A stretch of DNA of 64,000 bases, from the NCBI GenBank assembly GCA_009760855.2, contig WPIO01000299.1:1-64000 (forward strand). Reading direction: 5' to 3'. The stretch is from Cristatella mucedo. Lineage: Eukaryota; Bryozoa; Phylactolaemata; Cristatellidae. The notes beneath the pieces were generated by a model, which saw nothing but the letters and a program-made list of their open reading frames with translations, was not told the origin of the DNA and made no database searches. Shown piece by piece: positions 13,565 through 27,174 of this stretch. Within the stretch, counting starts at the first letter, position 1. Every line of letters starts with the position of its first letter. Position numbers and translations under genes: made by a program.

Positions 13565-16500
13565 ATTGCCTGAGTCATGGCCGAAGGAGGAACCGGGTTC
13601 TTAGTTTGCTGAGTCCTCGTCAAGTTTTCCCGCGCAGTCCTTTGGACCGTCCCCGCCAGATTGGTGACGCATACGCCTAAAGACTCGAGTAGGTAAAAGC
13701 AAGACTGCTGCCTGGGAAACCCAGGCTGAATCAGCCATATAGAGCAGGATGCTCCAATTTAAAAAGCTTTGAACGCACGGTATTGTGGCTGGTAGACCAC
13801 GCCAGGTCTTCTAAGGCAGGCAACCTGTCGTGACGATCTTTCACTGAACGTGCTGCACTTCAGCAAGAAGGAAGGCATCATTCGGAAGCTGTCCCAGTTT
13901 CGAGAATTGTCGGCGGGTCGTGCTATGGTGAATAGCGCCAGAGGTGTCATTGCTTGCTGAGAGTGTTACAGAAGTGATAGGCCTGACCCGGTACCAAGCA
14001 ATTAACCGGCTGACGACTTAGAGTTGAGGTTCGTGTATCAATGAGTCAGAATTTAGTGCTTGCTAACAGCAAAAGAAAACATTTCTAAGTCAGCAAAGAG
14101 ATCAGGCACACTAAGACTGCCTCAGCTATAGTCATGAAATTGCGTAGTTTCACTATTTATGGTTGCTTCTGCTCTCATTGTTCGGAATTCTGCACAGCAT
14201 GAACAGACTGAACCAGTGTGTGGGCCATTCACAGTATCAAATGCTTGAATTCCAAGTGTTTGAGCTCTTCTGGCAGACGATTAGATTCGCGAAGCTGAAG
14301 TAACGACCCAGAGCAGAACACAGCAAAACCTTCAAGGTTATACACTGAAGTGGCTGTCCGAGCCCTGGTCATAATCCTAACTCAATCCCACAGAGCATCT
14401 TTTGGAGATAGGGTTAGCTTGAGGTGCCTTATTCTTGGCTCGCTACGACCAATGCCGTAGGCAACCGTGGAGTGGCAACACTGGGGTGATATTACATCAG
14501 TGATTTCACAGGTTTTGTCGGCATGAAGAGAGGTTTAAAAACCGTGGCCCAGCCTCCCCAAGTTCACGGCTATGTAATAATTATTTTTATTCACTGGAAG
14601 GCATTAAGAATGTATTCAGTTTATAGTTCGCAGAAATTGACGACGTCTGCTACTGTATGCTGAGCCAAAGCCTCAGCATTTGTATGCACCATAGGAACAA
14701 GAATTTTGAGCACGGGTGTGTATACATTCAAATACAAAATACACGTATATATGGTGCTGGCCCGGAAAACACCTATGCACCCCGAGGATCGACCTATAAT
14801 CTCTGATAATTCAGTTTTCTCAAGCGGACGGCAGGCCAACAAAATTTCACCAGAGACATAGGATTTACATATGGGAGCAATATTTGAACAAATCGGAGAG
14901 TGCTGCATACTAATTTATCTTACCAGGCGAAAAACTATGTGCAATGGACATCGTTTTTGTAGTATACCTGCAAAATTTCTGGCTACCAACATGGCTGCCA
15001 TTACGCTATGGATATTATCCTTTTGTAGTACCGTCGGAGCACTTTTCGAAGTATTTTTACAAAGCTGCATCTAGAATCTGACTCTACAAAAAGTATATCA
15101 ACAAACCGTGTTGGACATCAGCAATCAATCGAGAGTTCCGAGGCATGCTAAGGTGCAGCATTCACAACCTAAGTTTGATATGGTGCGAAAAGATGGACAC
15201 ATAAGTCCAATGAGTTTCCATTTTTGTTGAAAATTCAATGACACCAGAGGCAAGGAAAAACATCGACAGCGTTTTCTAGTAACAGGAGTGAAACCGCATT
15301 CCTGAAAGGTGCGCCCTAGGTTTGGAACTATCTCATTTTGCTAAAATGCATGCCACTAAATTAAACCGACCGCCTCATACTCTCGAGGAACACATTATAA
15401 CCCATGCATGTCACCAAGTGGTTTTGGCTCCATCATGCGTTTGCCAAGACTTCTAGATCAGCTGGTAGTGCTCTTAGGGCTCCTTTTTCATCAGACGTAG
15501 CAGGCTGGTTTCTTGCTCTACCTGCACTACTAATTTCTCTGCATATTCTCAGACAAGACCTGGGCCTGTGCGTGTGCGTGTGCACAAGAAGTCTCAAAAC
15601 CGTGAACATTCCCACACACTAGTGCACTACACAGTTGTTAAGATGATCTTAGAGAGGTATATCCCACTGTAACTGGCACATCCACCCATCTTAATTCACC
15701 GCTGTCTGATTGGGCTGCCAAAATCTGTCCTTCGACAACCACTTCTGTTCTGCACCTGCTGAAAACTGCCAAACAATTTAATTGCTTATATTTTTCTGCC
15801 ACCTAGTAGTCCAACTCGCGGTCGGCACCGCTGCACAACTCCTGGGTCAGTACTGTTTCTTCTCATATTAATCTTATCCTGTAGAGCGGAAGCATAGATT
15901 CAAAACAGACTGTGTTCAGTCGCTCACTGTCTCTTGAATGACAGGTCTGCAACGCTTGAGCTGATCTTGGTAGATCTGCAGGCACTTCACGAAAGAAGAC
16001 AAAGCCCCAGGCGGCACGCTCTCATCACTCTACTTAAAGCTGAACTGGGCGGTGCTGTCGCTGCAGCTGCCACTGGCTTGCTGCCGCTGCCCTCGTCCCC
16101 GCTCGCGCCGACCATTGTCGTCGAGTGACTGCAGGCTGCTCGTGCCGTCACCACATGATGGCTCGTGGTTGAATCGGTTGGCGGATGCTGCTCGCTGCTG
16201 CCCGTCGGCCATATCGTGCAGCAGCTCCGGCTCTATGGCCTGAAAGCCGGCAACGATGACTACGAGAAGGCAGAGCAGCAGGCAACCAGCTAACTACAAC
16301 GAGAACAGAAGCGCCTGGGTGCGACCATTTGTCGGTCTGCTGCTGCAGTCAGCCAGCAGCAGAGGATCGCTTCGGGGATGCGTTGGTGGGCGTGGGCGTA
16401 GCACCAAGCATCGTCGGTCTGGCACGAGGTGACAGCGGTGCAACCGAGGAGGCACAACGAAGCCGGCGTCCGCACTCAGGGACGCTACGATGGCTTGGTC

Positions 16501-17845
16501 ACGGCTGACGACGACGGACTCCTTGAGTATGTGGCCATAGCACCGCAAAGTGGGACTGCTACCACAACTCGAGGCCCGACCCGAACGCCTGGCGAAAAAC
16601 ACTCGCGGTCCGGAGGCAGCTAACTTTGGAGTTCCTTTTCTTTTTACGCGTTTAACCGACACGATTATAGCACGGCCCCCTCTGAACTGTGCTCGGTAGC
16701 CTTCGTCAGGCGTTGCTGGGCTGGGCGGACGCCGACGGTCGTGGTGGCTGCTGCGAGAAAGAAGGTGGACGAAATGCGCTACTGTTCATCTGTCTACAAC
16801 ATGGACAGCAAGATTAAATGACCGATGCAGGCAACAACTGCGGGACCTTCTCTTGGCACTGCACCATGTCAAAACGTCTTGGCTTTTTTGAAACAGCACT
16901 AGAAATCTGTCTACACGGAAACGGACATGCAACTCGGTTTGAGCCATATCACGGACACACTGCTCAGCCACCCATTGCCTTCACGCCACATGTTCTTCTG
17001 CTGTCATCTCAGCCTACATTAGACAGCTTCGAGATATAAGCCAGCAGGCAATCGATCTCCAGGGCTCCCGATAAAAAATTGCGGTCGAGTTTCGACTGCA
17101 ACGGAAAGCGTAGACAGTTGGTGCCATGCATTACGATCGGTGGATTGCCGATGGTTATAGTTAAAGGCCGGCAGCTGTGAGGGCTTCCAGCTCCCACTGC
17201 TGCAGCTGCTCATTTGTGAAGGAGGAGCCAAGATAAGGAGGCTAGAGGCATGAGAAAAAAAGATAAGAGGCATCAGACGCGAATTTCAGCCAGCTCCCTC
17301 GGCTGAGCTTGCCGTCAAGACTGGGGAGCTACAAAAAAAACCCCACAATTCTTACACTCACTACTATCCTCTGCTCCGACTATGCACATCCGTTCGCACG
17401 TCCCGACTCAAGCGGATCGGTACCAGCTTACCAGTTGTATCTCAGTCCCCCCCCCCCTTGACGGGCCGGCCGTTCACCCGGCAAGGAACCAACCGATGAG
17501 CTTGAAGCTAGTCAAATATCTGGCGTTTGCTTGCTAAGGCATGACAATCAAAGCTTCTCGGCCAGACATGACCGAATAAGCGACAAGCCAGTAGGAGCTC
17601 GACAGTCTCGGCCAGCTCCACGTCACGCAGCTCTGGAATGGAATCGAGAAGCCTGGCTCCGACACTCGCCCTAGATAAGGATGCCTCACTCACCCACGCT
17701 GGTCCTTGAATCTCGTGTAACAAAGACTGAGGCACTCGCCTGGTACTCGTGCACTCTTCCTGCACTGTGCAATGAGCTTCGCGTGCAGTTGGCTCCATGA
17801 TGCACAGGGCTTTCGTCGGCAAACGTGTAGGTCCACCGACATACT
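13565..17845. other. No gene recognised
   Basis: A GC-rich island at 15.95-16.7 kb has overlapping frames on both strands (122 codons on minus) but no identifiable product. A run of ten or more C lies near 17450. Confidence 0.4.
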
Positions 17846-17847
17846 AG

Positions 17848-18018
17848 CGGATTTAGCTCCTCTTTCGCATCGCGACAGAAGCGCTTTTTACGGCTATCAC
17901 CACACCGCTTGCAGCGGCAATAAATAATCAGCTCCCTGCAGGATTTCGAACCCACGACCTCGGGACCGAGATCGACGAAAAGTAACCACTTACCTAGTGC
18001 ACCATCGCTGCATCACCA
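17848..18018 (-). mobile_element. SINE-2 copy, minus strand
   Basis: tttttacggctatcaccaca, ccgcttgcagcggcaataaa, gatttcgaacccacgacctc, gggaccgagatcgacg and acctagtgcaccatcgc match the 53.2-kb copy along its length. Confidence 0.7.
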
Positions 18019-18179
18019 ATATTGCATAAGTGTTGAGACATATTGCATAAGTTCCATTGATCGGCACTGGCGCATCAAGCGTGCTCATCGAGACTTCAAG
18101 TTCTGCTGCTGCCCTGTAGGTCTCTTCTAAGACTATGTGGTTGGGTTAACCAGATGAATTTTGGTAAGAGTAGCCCATT

Positions 18180-18295
18180 CAAAGCTTTTAAACAGCTTTT
18201 CGGTAGCCAAAAGAACTTCGTGCACGCAACAAAGAGAAAGTGACAAGCCTAGCAGAGTCAGGAGAGCGCTTGTGAGGTGGTGCGTGTAGCGTCGT
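18180..18295 (-). mobile_element. Family B LINE fragment, minus strand
   Basis: ttttcggtagccaaaagaac...gcaacaaagagaaagtgaca...agcagagtcaggagagc is the reverse of family B 46713-46790 (ctctcctaactctgctatgc...cactttctctttgttgc). Confidence 0.55.
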
Positions 18296-18834
18296 AGTGG
18301 CAGCTCGGGGCGGCTGGAGCGAGATATGCCATGCAGGCAGCAGAGAGAGTAGATGTCGCTGAATAAGAACCGATTCCTAACATTTAACTAATCGTAAACA
18401 TTATTGAGGGTGAGTTTCCACAGTCGGCAGGATCGAGCAGAGCAAAAGCTTATGTTGCAACGGTCTTTTAAGCTGAGGAATGTAACAGATACTTTAATGC
18501 CCATACAGACGTGGCACTGAGGGCGCTTCTTCTTGGGTCAGCTGCGTGAGAACCTTTACTCTGTACCGTGCTTATCAACCGGCAGTCACCGCTCTTTCAG
18601 ACCAACATGTGTGCCCTGTCCAGGTGTCAATTTCCTTTCTCCGCTCTGCATTCCTCCTGGGACTCCTTGTCTTGTCACCCAGCCTGTCAGCCAGATTCAT
18701 CAATAGCTGTAGTGGCCACGTGGCTTTTTCGGTAGCCCAACCAAAATGGAAGTATAATCTAGGCTAGCAGAACCGGAGCTAGCTAAATTCTTTTGCAGTG
18801 TCACCGTGGAAGACAGTTTCCTAATCTTAGGATC

Positions 18835-19325
18835 TAACGTTGATGGCTAGCAGTGAAGAAGCTGTCTTACTGCTCTCAAAATTAAGTCGAAGCGCTCGAG
18901 CGGCACCTAAATTCCGACACATGGCGATGGTCACCATTAACAGCAGCAGATTAAAAGAGCAAAGCCTTATAGGTGTCTGTTCTGTGTTCTTGGCAGCCAT
19001 ACGCTTGACCCTGTCCGTGAGCAGCATTCTGTTCTACCATTGTTTGAATTCTAAGAAAATTCTGCCGGATATCCAGGATTCAATGTCTGCAAGACAAGCA
19101 TGCAGTTTATCAGTCACTCCAGAGCAGATTCCAGTCTGTTTGAATGACAAATACAGCTGGGTATCTATCGGTAGCATAAAAGGATAAATTCTTATTCCAT
19201 GGGCCGAATCACTTTTCCCAGAGGAGTATAAATGGAGAACAGCTATGATCAAGGACGGAAGCCCTTGTGGACCTACGGCATCTGGTCTGGTGGATGACTG
19301 ACTCCAACACGGCACTGAACAGGAT
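18835..19325 (-). mobile_element. Third reverse-transcriptase relic (family C), minus strand
   Basis: Minus-strand reading 19315-19034 contains GIRIYPFMLPIDTQLYLSFK, where related LINEs have a YADD box, then TDKLHACLADIESWISG; the adjacent sequence matches the usual lead-in to that box. The motif spacing identifies a CR1/L2-type palm domain, but it differs from families A and B. The catalytic box is destroyed and frameshifts follow. Confidence 0.6.
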
Positions 19326-19829
19326 CAGGCAGCAATGATTTTGAACAAGTGCTGGCTTTCCTAAGCTCAGTTATGACTTCGAAGGACTTCACAACTGAAT
19401 CGTCACGATTTACCTTAAAGTGAGTAATCCATAGAACTGAATCTTAAGTCAGAAGAGAATAGAGAGAGAGAGAGAGAGGGAGGAGAGAGATAGCAAACAG
19501 CACTTGCAAGCGATGCTTTGCGGGTCTGTCTGTAAGAAGATAAGGCCGGTCTATGTCTACCGCTTCTGTTCTTTACCCGTGTCTCCTGTCTGTCACTCTG
19601 TAATATAATATATCTCTACTGTACCTCAACAGCAACAAAGAGCAAGTGGGGCACGGAGAGCTCTACAGTGCAAAAGCTGAGTGGCAGTCGGTATGCTTGT
19701 ATCCGATTAGCCTTCATCTCACATGACCAAGAGAGAAGGGAGAAGAAATAATAGAAGCTAAAGAACAAGAACAAGAAAAATCTAGGAATAAACAAGAACA
19801 AAAGTGGGAAGCTTAGTTAAGTCAGAGGG

Positions 19830-19935
19830 CAGTTTGAGAAAGTGAGCATGGAAGTAGGAAGTTGGACTGCTGGAAAGGATGTGCCACAGTCAGCAGCAGG
19901 AGAATTGGTCATTGCATCAGGATCATGGATGAACT
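19830..19935 (-). mobile_element. Family B LINE fragment, minus strand
   Basis: gaaagtgagcatggaagtag...gctggaaaggatgtgccaca...cagcaggag matches the reverse of family B 46645-46715 (actatggcacatcttttcc, acttctatgctactcac). Short and degraded. Confidence 0.45.
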
Positions 19936-20053
19936 CACAGCCTAGGACCTTCAGCAAAGTCTAGGCGATGAACAGAACAGTTAATTAATCGCCTGAGGGG
20001 CAATGATGAGGCTGGAAAATGTGGGCAGAGACTCAATCTCCATGCAGTCTAAT

Positions 20054-20303
<250 letters not shown>

Positions 20304-20304
20304 A

Positions 20305-21320
20305 ACCTTCAGACTTAAAAATACTGCTTTTATTGACATTTGGCTCTCTGACTCAAGCTCAGCACATCACCTGTAAATAGGGGGATGACACGGAGATGGT
20401 AGATGCTAGTTTGCTTGTAGCTATGCTGGGCTAGTAACCAGAGCTCGGGGTAGAGGTGCAGGTGCAGGCTAAGTCATTCTCAGCATGCCCCAGCATACAT
20501 CACAATAGTCCACCTCGACCCAGAACTGATTGCAGTACCGTTGCCCATTCCACTAGCGGTGGGGACACGGTGAAGTCAGCTGGTTAGGGAAGACCCACCT
20601 CGCTAGCATGATACAGGCCAATGGTTGGAAGGTTCTCGAGGTTAACAGACTGGAATTTTGTATTGCCAGGTGTTTAGGCGAACACAGCTGCCAAAGGACG
20701 GTATTCTTTGCAGGTGGTCGGCTTCAGCATCGGCCAGATGCGAAGCCGAGAGCTGCCCGCCAGCGATTCATCTGCAAACCGCTATGGCAACAGTTGCCAC
20801 CGAACTCACAATGCTGCAGGTGTAAATCTGTTAGGGGGTCGCAAGGCGGATAAAACTGCGACCAACCAAGCCTCTACTGCCGCCAAACACCATCCCAAAT
20901 CCCATTTATTGATAGTATATAATGATAATTGTAGCATTCTGCACCAATAGGCCCAACTGACCTGGTAGACACACCAGATACTAGTGAAGGAAGGTGACTA
21001 CTGAGTGTTGGGGCTCAGCGTTTCAGCACATGACTTAGGCCTCCCCAAAAAGCCAGCAACAGTTATATCGGCTGGAAACCTGTCAATGAAAGTCAACTCA
21101 CAGCCACACTTGAGAAAGGAAGACAACTGGGATAGTTGAGAGGGTCCACTCGGGAGTAAGCAGCCAAATCTGTGGGAGAAAGATGAGTATGAGCGCAGCA
21201 GTGAAAGAGGAGTAACAGAGGCATCTCTACAGATGCGAGTTGATGCTAGCGCCCTGGCACTCGGTGGACTGACAACTGATCACTGAAGGTCCTCTCTGTC
21301 TGCTCTTGTCTTTCTGATCT
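20305..21320. other. No feature recognised
   Basis: Unique-looking DNA between two pyrimidine tracts. Confidence 0.4.
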
Positions 21321-21323
21321 CAG

Positions 21324-21564
21324 CTTCCGTCTGTCTGTCTCGCCCCCGTCTGTCTGTTCGTTCCGTCCGCTCCGTCTGTCTGCTCGTCTATTCGCCCTCG
21401 TTCGTCCGCCCGTCTGTCTGTCTGTTCCGGTCTGCCCCGTCTGTCGTCTGTTGTTCGCTGATCTGTTTCTGTTCGCCTGTCTGTCTGTCTGCCTGTCTGT
21501 CCGTTCGTCTCGTCTGTTCGCTCTTCTTCGTCTGTCCCGCTCCGTTCGTCTGTCTGTCTGCTCT

Positions 21565-21596
<32 letters not shown>

Positions 21597-21752
21597 CCTT
21601 CCGTTCGTCTCGTTCGTCTCTGCTCGTTCGTCTTCTCTTCGCTCAGTCTGCTCCTTCCGTCTGTCTGTCTGTCTGCTCGTCTCTCCGTTCGTTCAGTTCG
21701 TCTATTCAGTCTGTCTGTCTTGTCTGTCGGTTCGTCTGTCTGTCTGTCTATA

Positions 21753-21818
<66 letters not shown>
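21324..21818 (+). repeat. (CTGT)n/(CGTC)-type degenerate tract, then (CT)n
   Basis: Degenerate tetranucleotide repeats (ctgt, cgtc, ttcg mixes) to 21752, then pure CT to 21818. Confidence 0.95.
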
Positions 21819-21819
<1 letters not shown>

Positions 21820-21821
<2 letters not shown>

Positions 21822-22607
21822 AGGCGCTCCGGTCCTCGGAATGCCGAAGCCGAGGCATCGCGCTAACGTGAGTGCACCCTACTCCGGCTTGTGCACCTGA
21901 CATGGCAGCACGAAGCTGCATCGGAGAGCTATTTCGGGCTGCTCCTTTGGTGCTGTTAAACGAGCATAATAAAAGATAAGAGGCAAAGGTGAAATAATAC
22001 AAGGAAGAGGCAGAACTAGGCACCGCGCAATAGTGAAAACCTGCTTGTCCGCAGATTGTAACACTTAAAAGTGCTACAGTGTCTCCTTGACTGAGCGAAT
22101 TCACCCCTGCATACAGGCCCATGAGCAACACGAGAGCCAGTGAGCGCAGGGCTACAGCCAAAAATGTTAACAGAGAAAGGAGCATCGGCAAGCAAAATCT
22201 AGAGGCACATACTTACACATCATCAATCAAACCATTGAGGAAACTGGTGGTGCAAGCAAGACCTGACATTGCCAGGGCTATCAAAGGCATTGGGAGCTTG
22301 GTTACTGACGTGGAACAATGAACCAAATGGGCATCCTTATAGTGCGAAATGCTGAATCAAACAGCTTACAGGTGGTAGCCAAAGTGGAGGCTGCAAGTTA
22401 GCCTGCTGGAGAGCTGGGTACAGAGCTGGTGCTTGCTCTGCTTACTGAGAGCAGCTCTTTGGTGCATTTGGTCATCCCTCAGAACATGAACTACCCCATA
22501 ACGCCCTCCTAAACCCTAATGATTGCCAGTTCCTAACAGCACGATGAAGTCATGCATCAGGCCATGCTGAGTGAATCTGGGTCTCCTTCTACATGTTCCT
22601 TTGGGGT
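21820..22607. other. No feature recognised
   Basis: Short frames at 21820-22321 on both strands, none recognisable. Confidence 0.4.
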
Positions 22608-22740
22608 TTTACTTTTTCTTCTTTTCTCTCTCTTCTCTTCCCTTTTCTCCCTTCTGTCTGAAATCCTTCTCTCTCTCTCTCTCCCTCTCTCATCTCTGTC
22701 TCGTCCCTCTCTCTCTCTATTTCTCTCTCTCCTGTATCTT
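22608..22740 (+). repeat. CT-rich degenerate tract
   Basis: Pyrimidine-rich low-complexity DNA (cttttctctctctt, ctctctctctctccctctc). Confidence 0.8.
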
Positions 22741-22894
22741 CTGTACCCTCTCTGCCTCTGAACCCTTTCTCTGTCTGGTCTGGTTCACTTTTCTCGTTCT
22801 GCCACACCCTCCCCATCTTTCCACTTGGGCTTCACAGATATCAAAGGAAATACCAGTGAAGAATTGCAGGTGAGCAAATCAAGTCTAATGATCT

Positions 22895-23540
22895 ATTACA
22901 TGGGATTGCAGCTGGTGCAAACTTCATTAGTTAGCTTTGTCTGTCGTGAGCGTCTAGTTAGCACACATTACTCCTATCTCTGCCGACCAGAATTGGTTAC
23001 CAGTCAAGCAATGATTGACTTCAAGGTTTTATTGCCACTTTAGGTCTCTTCATTCTAGGTCTTTAGCCTATCTTTTCAGATAGATATTACACCTGATCAG
23101 GCAAAAGCACTTCCAAAATTCACTCGCTGAATCCAGTAGTCTAGAATACCTCACAAACCCTTAAATCCTTTTGAACTGTGCATTAGCCTGTATGCCCTGC
23201 ATGCAGCCTGGAACCCCTCCTGACCTGCATCAGAACATCTCTGACCTGACCATGACAGAAACTAAAAACATACCCATTGCATTTGGTGGGTCCTGGGGAT
23301 TATCCTCATGTGCTTGTGCTTAAGCTGGGACACCTGAAAGCTGTCACTAAACTGACATTTGCATGCTAACTTGAGCATGTAACCCCAACTATTCATTTGT
23401 TTGCTTTTTCAAGCATGATTTTTACTTGCTGGCCTATTGCGGTATCATTTCTTGCAGCAATGTAAAGCGCCTAGAAAGAGATTAAGTCTTCGAGTGGGGT
23501 GCTTTATCAAGTGCACTATTGTATTATTATTGTTCATCCC
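22895..23540 (+). mobile_element. Family A LINE relic
   Basis: Starts with cagctggtgcaaac, matching the QLVQNSAA-coding region of family A, runs through degraded LPVKQ.IDFKVL and ends in the diagnostic tail aatgtaaagcgcctagaaag...gctttatcaagtgc at 23460-23535. Strongly decayed coding region. Confidence 0.75.
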
Positions 23541-23544
23541 ATTT

Positions 23545-25720
23545 AGCAGATCAGGAAAGAAGACTAAGCCACAGAAACCAACTCAGCTTCGTGGACGATG
23601 TGCAAAACCTCAGTCAACACATAACCAGCTCACTGTACCAGCACTAACTAAGTGGGTACGACGGTAACCAAAGAAAAGGCTAGAGCTTATTTCTGCCCGA
23701 ATGGGGCTTGTGATGATTGCTCAAACATTTAATGGGTATGGGGAATTAAGTCACTTGTGGCAATGAAAGTCTCTTTATGACGAAGTGTGATAGACCACTG
23801 AGAATTGCCAGCAGTGACTAGTGTACACGCTGGCTGTCGAGCATTCGGCCACTGATGCCGATCTTATCATGCCGTCGCATCAAAGCGTGCCACGAGGCTG
23901 CCCTTGAAATGCTAGTGCGGCGTAGTAATAAGCCTCGGCGACGACGCGAGTCAGCAGTGCGGCAGAGCTGCATTTCTGTTCTGCTCAACGGACAACATGC
24001 CCACGCGAACAGAATTTGCTCAGTACCTCAGCGAAAAGACCAAATGATAATAAAGTCAAACCACGGCAGCCTTCGGCGGTAATTCCAGTTGCTTCGAATA
24101 CACTAGCTCGAACGTCGATCAAAGACAACGTTAAAGCACGTGCTCGGTTCGCGGCTCGCAGCAGTATGTCAGCCGACCAAAGGCTCGAGTCAAGGCCACG
24201 CGACGAGAGTCTTAGCGAAGCTGGCGCCGTAGGCCACAGTTAACGCATCCACGCTAGTACCGCCATCGAGCCTGCTAGTTAACACATCCTGGTGGCACAA
24301 ATATCGAAAAGACTGCATTAACACATTAACAAAATAGTTTTCGTTGGCAAGGTCAGAAGTTGTTAGCGACCATATATAATACACGAGCAGCTGACACCCT
24401 TTTCGGCGAAGTCCTGCAGTAGTTCGCCGGTGCAGTTCGAATATTCCAGACCCGGCGTTCCGAGTTACTCAAAAGCTTCTCGGCAGTTCGCCGTAGCGAA
24501 ACGAGACTTGTGCAGGCGGTGAATGCAGGCGATCCACGCCTCGCGTGTCGGCGATCCGCGCAACCAGGCGTGGACAGATAAAGCTCAGAGCCGCCCACGC
24601 CACGCGGTGACAGCGCCAGAACCGAGCATGGTCGGGCGGTACCGCAATCTGAAGGAGGGGCAAGGGGGTGTCACCACTCCTCCATCTTCCGGGCAGGCCG
24701 TGACCTCAGGCGGCAGAATGAAAATAAAGTACTGCGGCGTAATACGAGCTGGCGATACGTCTGACTTCGAGAGGTGGATCTCACGCTCGAGTACTTACGT
24801 GTCGCATGCGGCAGCTGGCCAAACGCAACGCTGGATGCTGTACTCAGATCTGGTTTAAAGAGTTCTCACAGCAACCGCCACTGTCACCGGAATTTCCTCA
24901 TGAGCGACTCGAAAACTATAGTCGTTCCACTATCAGAAAGTTTCCCCGTGTGGAAAACGACATATATGCCTGATCGATAGCGACCACTCTATACTAGCCT
25001 TTCTAGTCCCGTAAAAATAGTGGCTGCCCCCTCAGGAGATCTGATGCTGAATCCGCTCCACTGACGGTGCACCAGCACCCGCCGCCAGGCTTCCTGGCCT
25101 CTTCGTGTGCGTATTTCCATCGTCGCTAAAGGAACGCTAGCCTCTTCTAGGAGCAGACTCGGCAATAAATCTTTGAGCGACAGGTTTGCGAGCATCGCCC
25201 AACTCGCGGCGATCGGCGGCTAACGGCGGGCAACTCGAACCAGTCCGCCAGTCCCTATCCCGGGGCTCGGCGCGAAGCCGAACCACTTCAACGCACGTTG
25301 TCGCTCTGGTTCGGCGCGCTGAGCGAGTGCTGAGTCGCAGCCGATTCTTCAGTTTTGTACGCGCACTGGTGACATGCAATGCCGCTAACACGCGCCGTGC
25401 TGCTTCCACGTCCGGTCAGCGCTAGGCAACGGCAGAGCTAGTCTCAGCCGACGGGCGACGAATACCAGACGACGCCTGTGCTGTATTGCTGAGCTCCTGC
25501 GCCGGCAGCTCTAGTGGAGTCTCACGGAGGCGCGCGGCGCGGACGTAAGCAGTGAACGAGAGAACTGCTTGTTGCTCTCCAACGTGCACATCGCAAGCTG
25601 GCTGGATCGCCGCCGCCGCAGCAGCAGCGGCAGCTGGGGAATGCAGCTGCTGTATTTTTGACGTTCTCCTAGCGCAGGTGCGCGACATAATGCATCAGAG
25701 CATCTGCAGCAGCAGGAGAG
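23545..25720. other. No gene recognised; CpG-rich 24.0-25.7 kb
   Basis: GC- and CpG-rich with many short overlapping frames on both strands. This could be a promoter-like island or an old element; no domain seen. Confidence 0.4.
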
Positions 25721-25725
25721 GCACA

Positions 25726-25864
25726 GAGCTGGTTTGGCCTGATGGTTTTTGGTGCTCGCCCCGACCGAGGTTTGGCCGAAGTCGTGGGCTCGAGCCCTAA
25801 GGCATTTGTGAGCGCCCTGAGTAGACATTAAGTTCGCCCAGGGCGTTATACAAATGAGTTATAA
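25726..25864 (+). mobile_element. SINE-1 copy
   Basis: gagctggtttggcctgatgg, gctcgccccgaccgagg, gtcgtgggctcgagccct, then tail gcgccctgagtagacatt and gggcgttatacaaatg. Its AT-rich end meets a minus-strand family A tail. Confidence 0.8.
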
Positions 25865-26105
25865 TAATGCTAATAATAATGATGCACTTGATAAAGCGCC
25901 CTCAGAGAACTCAATCTCTTTCTGGGCGCTTACATTTTGCTGCAAAGGGAAGCGTGATTGAATGGTGAGTAATATCATGCTTGATAAAACAACATGAATA
26001 ACATGATTAGGGGTGACATGCACAGGGGACAGCATGCAAATGTGCTTTCAGTGGCAGCATGCACAGTGTCAGCACGCATAAGCACATTTATTACTATTAT
26101 ATTAA
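25858..26105 (-). mobile_element. Family A LINE 3' end, minus strand
   Basis: Reverse-complement tail (gataaagcgccctcagag, gggcgcttacattttgctgc) plus the adjacent 3' region with gacatgcacagggg and cagcatgcacagtgtcagc. About 250 bp, no coding part. It abuts a + strand SINE-1 copy, so the AT-rich tails meet head to head. Confidence 0.75.
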
Positions 26106-26317
26106 CCTTGTAGCACGGCTAGATACTGGTAGTGCCACACCAATGCACGAAAGTACGCCGACGGAGTAGCAGGACGCACGGCTGACGATGAACAGCGGTC
26201 ATACCTAAATATATTTTGTCAGTATCCATAATGCAGTCTGTTCGACAGGACCACAGGGTTACAGACGTTCAACAGCGGCCGCGACTTACACCAACGGCTC
26301 TGTTGCCTAAAGTTCAA

Positions 26318-26380
26318 TTATTAATAATAATATTGATAATGCACTCTCTTTCTAGGCGCTTTACATTTGCTGCAATGCCC
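26318..26380 (-). mobile_element. Family A tail fragment, minus strand
   Basis: Short remnant: AT-rich tail, then ctctttctaggcgcttta and catttgctgcaatg, the reverse of the family A end. Confidence 0.6.
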
Positions 26381-26450
26381 CGCGTCTGGAATCGAAACTG
26401 CTTGCATGCCTCCTCGGCCGTGGATCGTCGCATAATCACATAATCGTGAA

Positions 26451-26562
26451 TAGACATTATCAGTCATAATCTGGTTGGTTTGGCAGGCGCCACTGTTTCA
26501 GTGTAATAGACATCATCAGTCATAATCCGGTTAGTTTGGCAGGCGCCACTGTTTCAATGTAC
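26451..26562 (+). repeat. Two tandem 56-bp units
   Basis: Unit tagacattatcagtcataat...tttggcaggcgccactgttt occurs twice, at 26451-26506 and 26507-26562, with about five differences. Confidence 0.85.
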
Positions 26563-27174
26563 ACGCCGGACTCGCGGGTGTCCGCGTCGACGAGAGCCCT
26601 CCTGCCGCGAACACCCGACTTGAGAACTACTCGCACGATCAATGGTCGATGTACGAGCGCCTGCTGCTTCGCTGCCTGCCGCTCGGTGAAGACTCGAACC
26701 GCGGTGCGCTGCCGCTTGCCCGGTCGGTACGCGGTAAAGGATGTCGCAACAATGTGGGCGCAATAGCGTCGCGATTTCGTAAATAACAGATAGTGTCGTG
26801 AATGAGCACGCCCCCGGCGCGGGGCAGACTTTGACTCTCAGCTAAGCATATACGGAGATTGCAGGCGAGGGGTTTCGGAGCAAAATCTGCAAAACAAGCG
26901 CACTCGGCACTGGTGAGGTAGCGCACAGCCCTCGCGGATGCCAACTTTGAGGCGCTGCCAAGCAGTGGCGAACTCGCGAGTCGTTAAGCCCCATTTAGAC
27001 ATAATGTAGTATTCGGATACAAGTCATGGCTTTTCAGCTACCCAAGAAATGGAGCCGTGGCAGGGCCCGGATTACCTTGCGTGGCACAGAGCACGAGCGA
27101 TTGCCCGACAGGTCACAGCGCAATGCTCGGAAGTAATTGGCATTTAGTGGTTGTAATGGCAGCCAGCACTTCGT

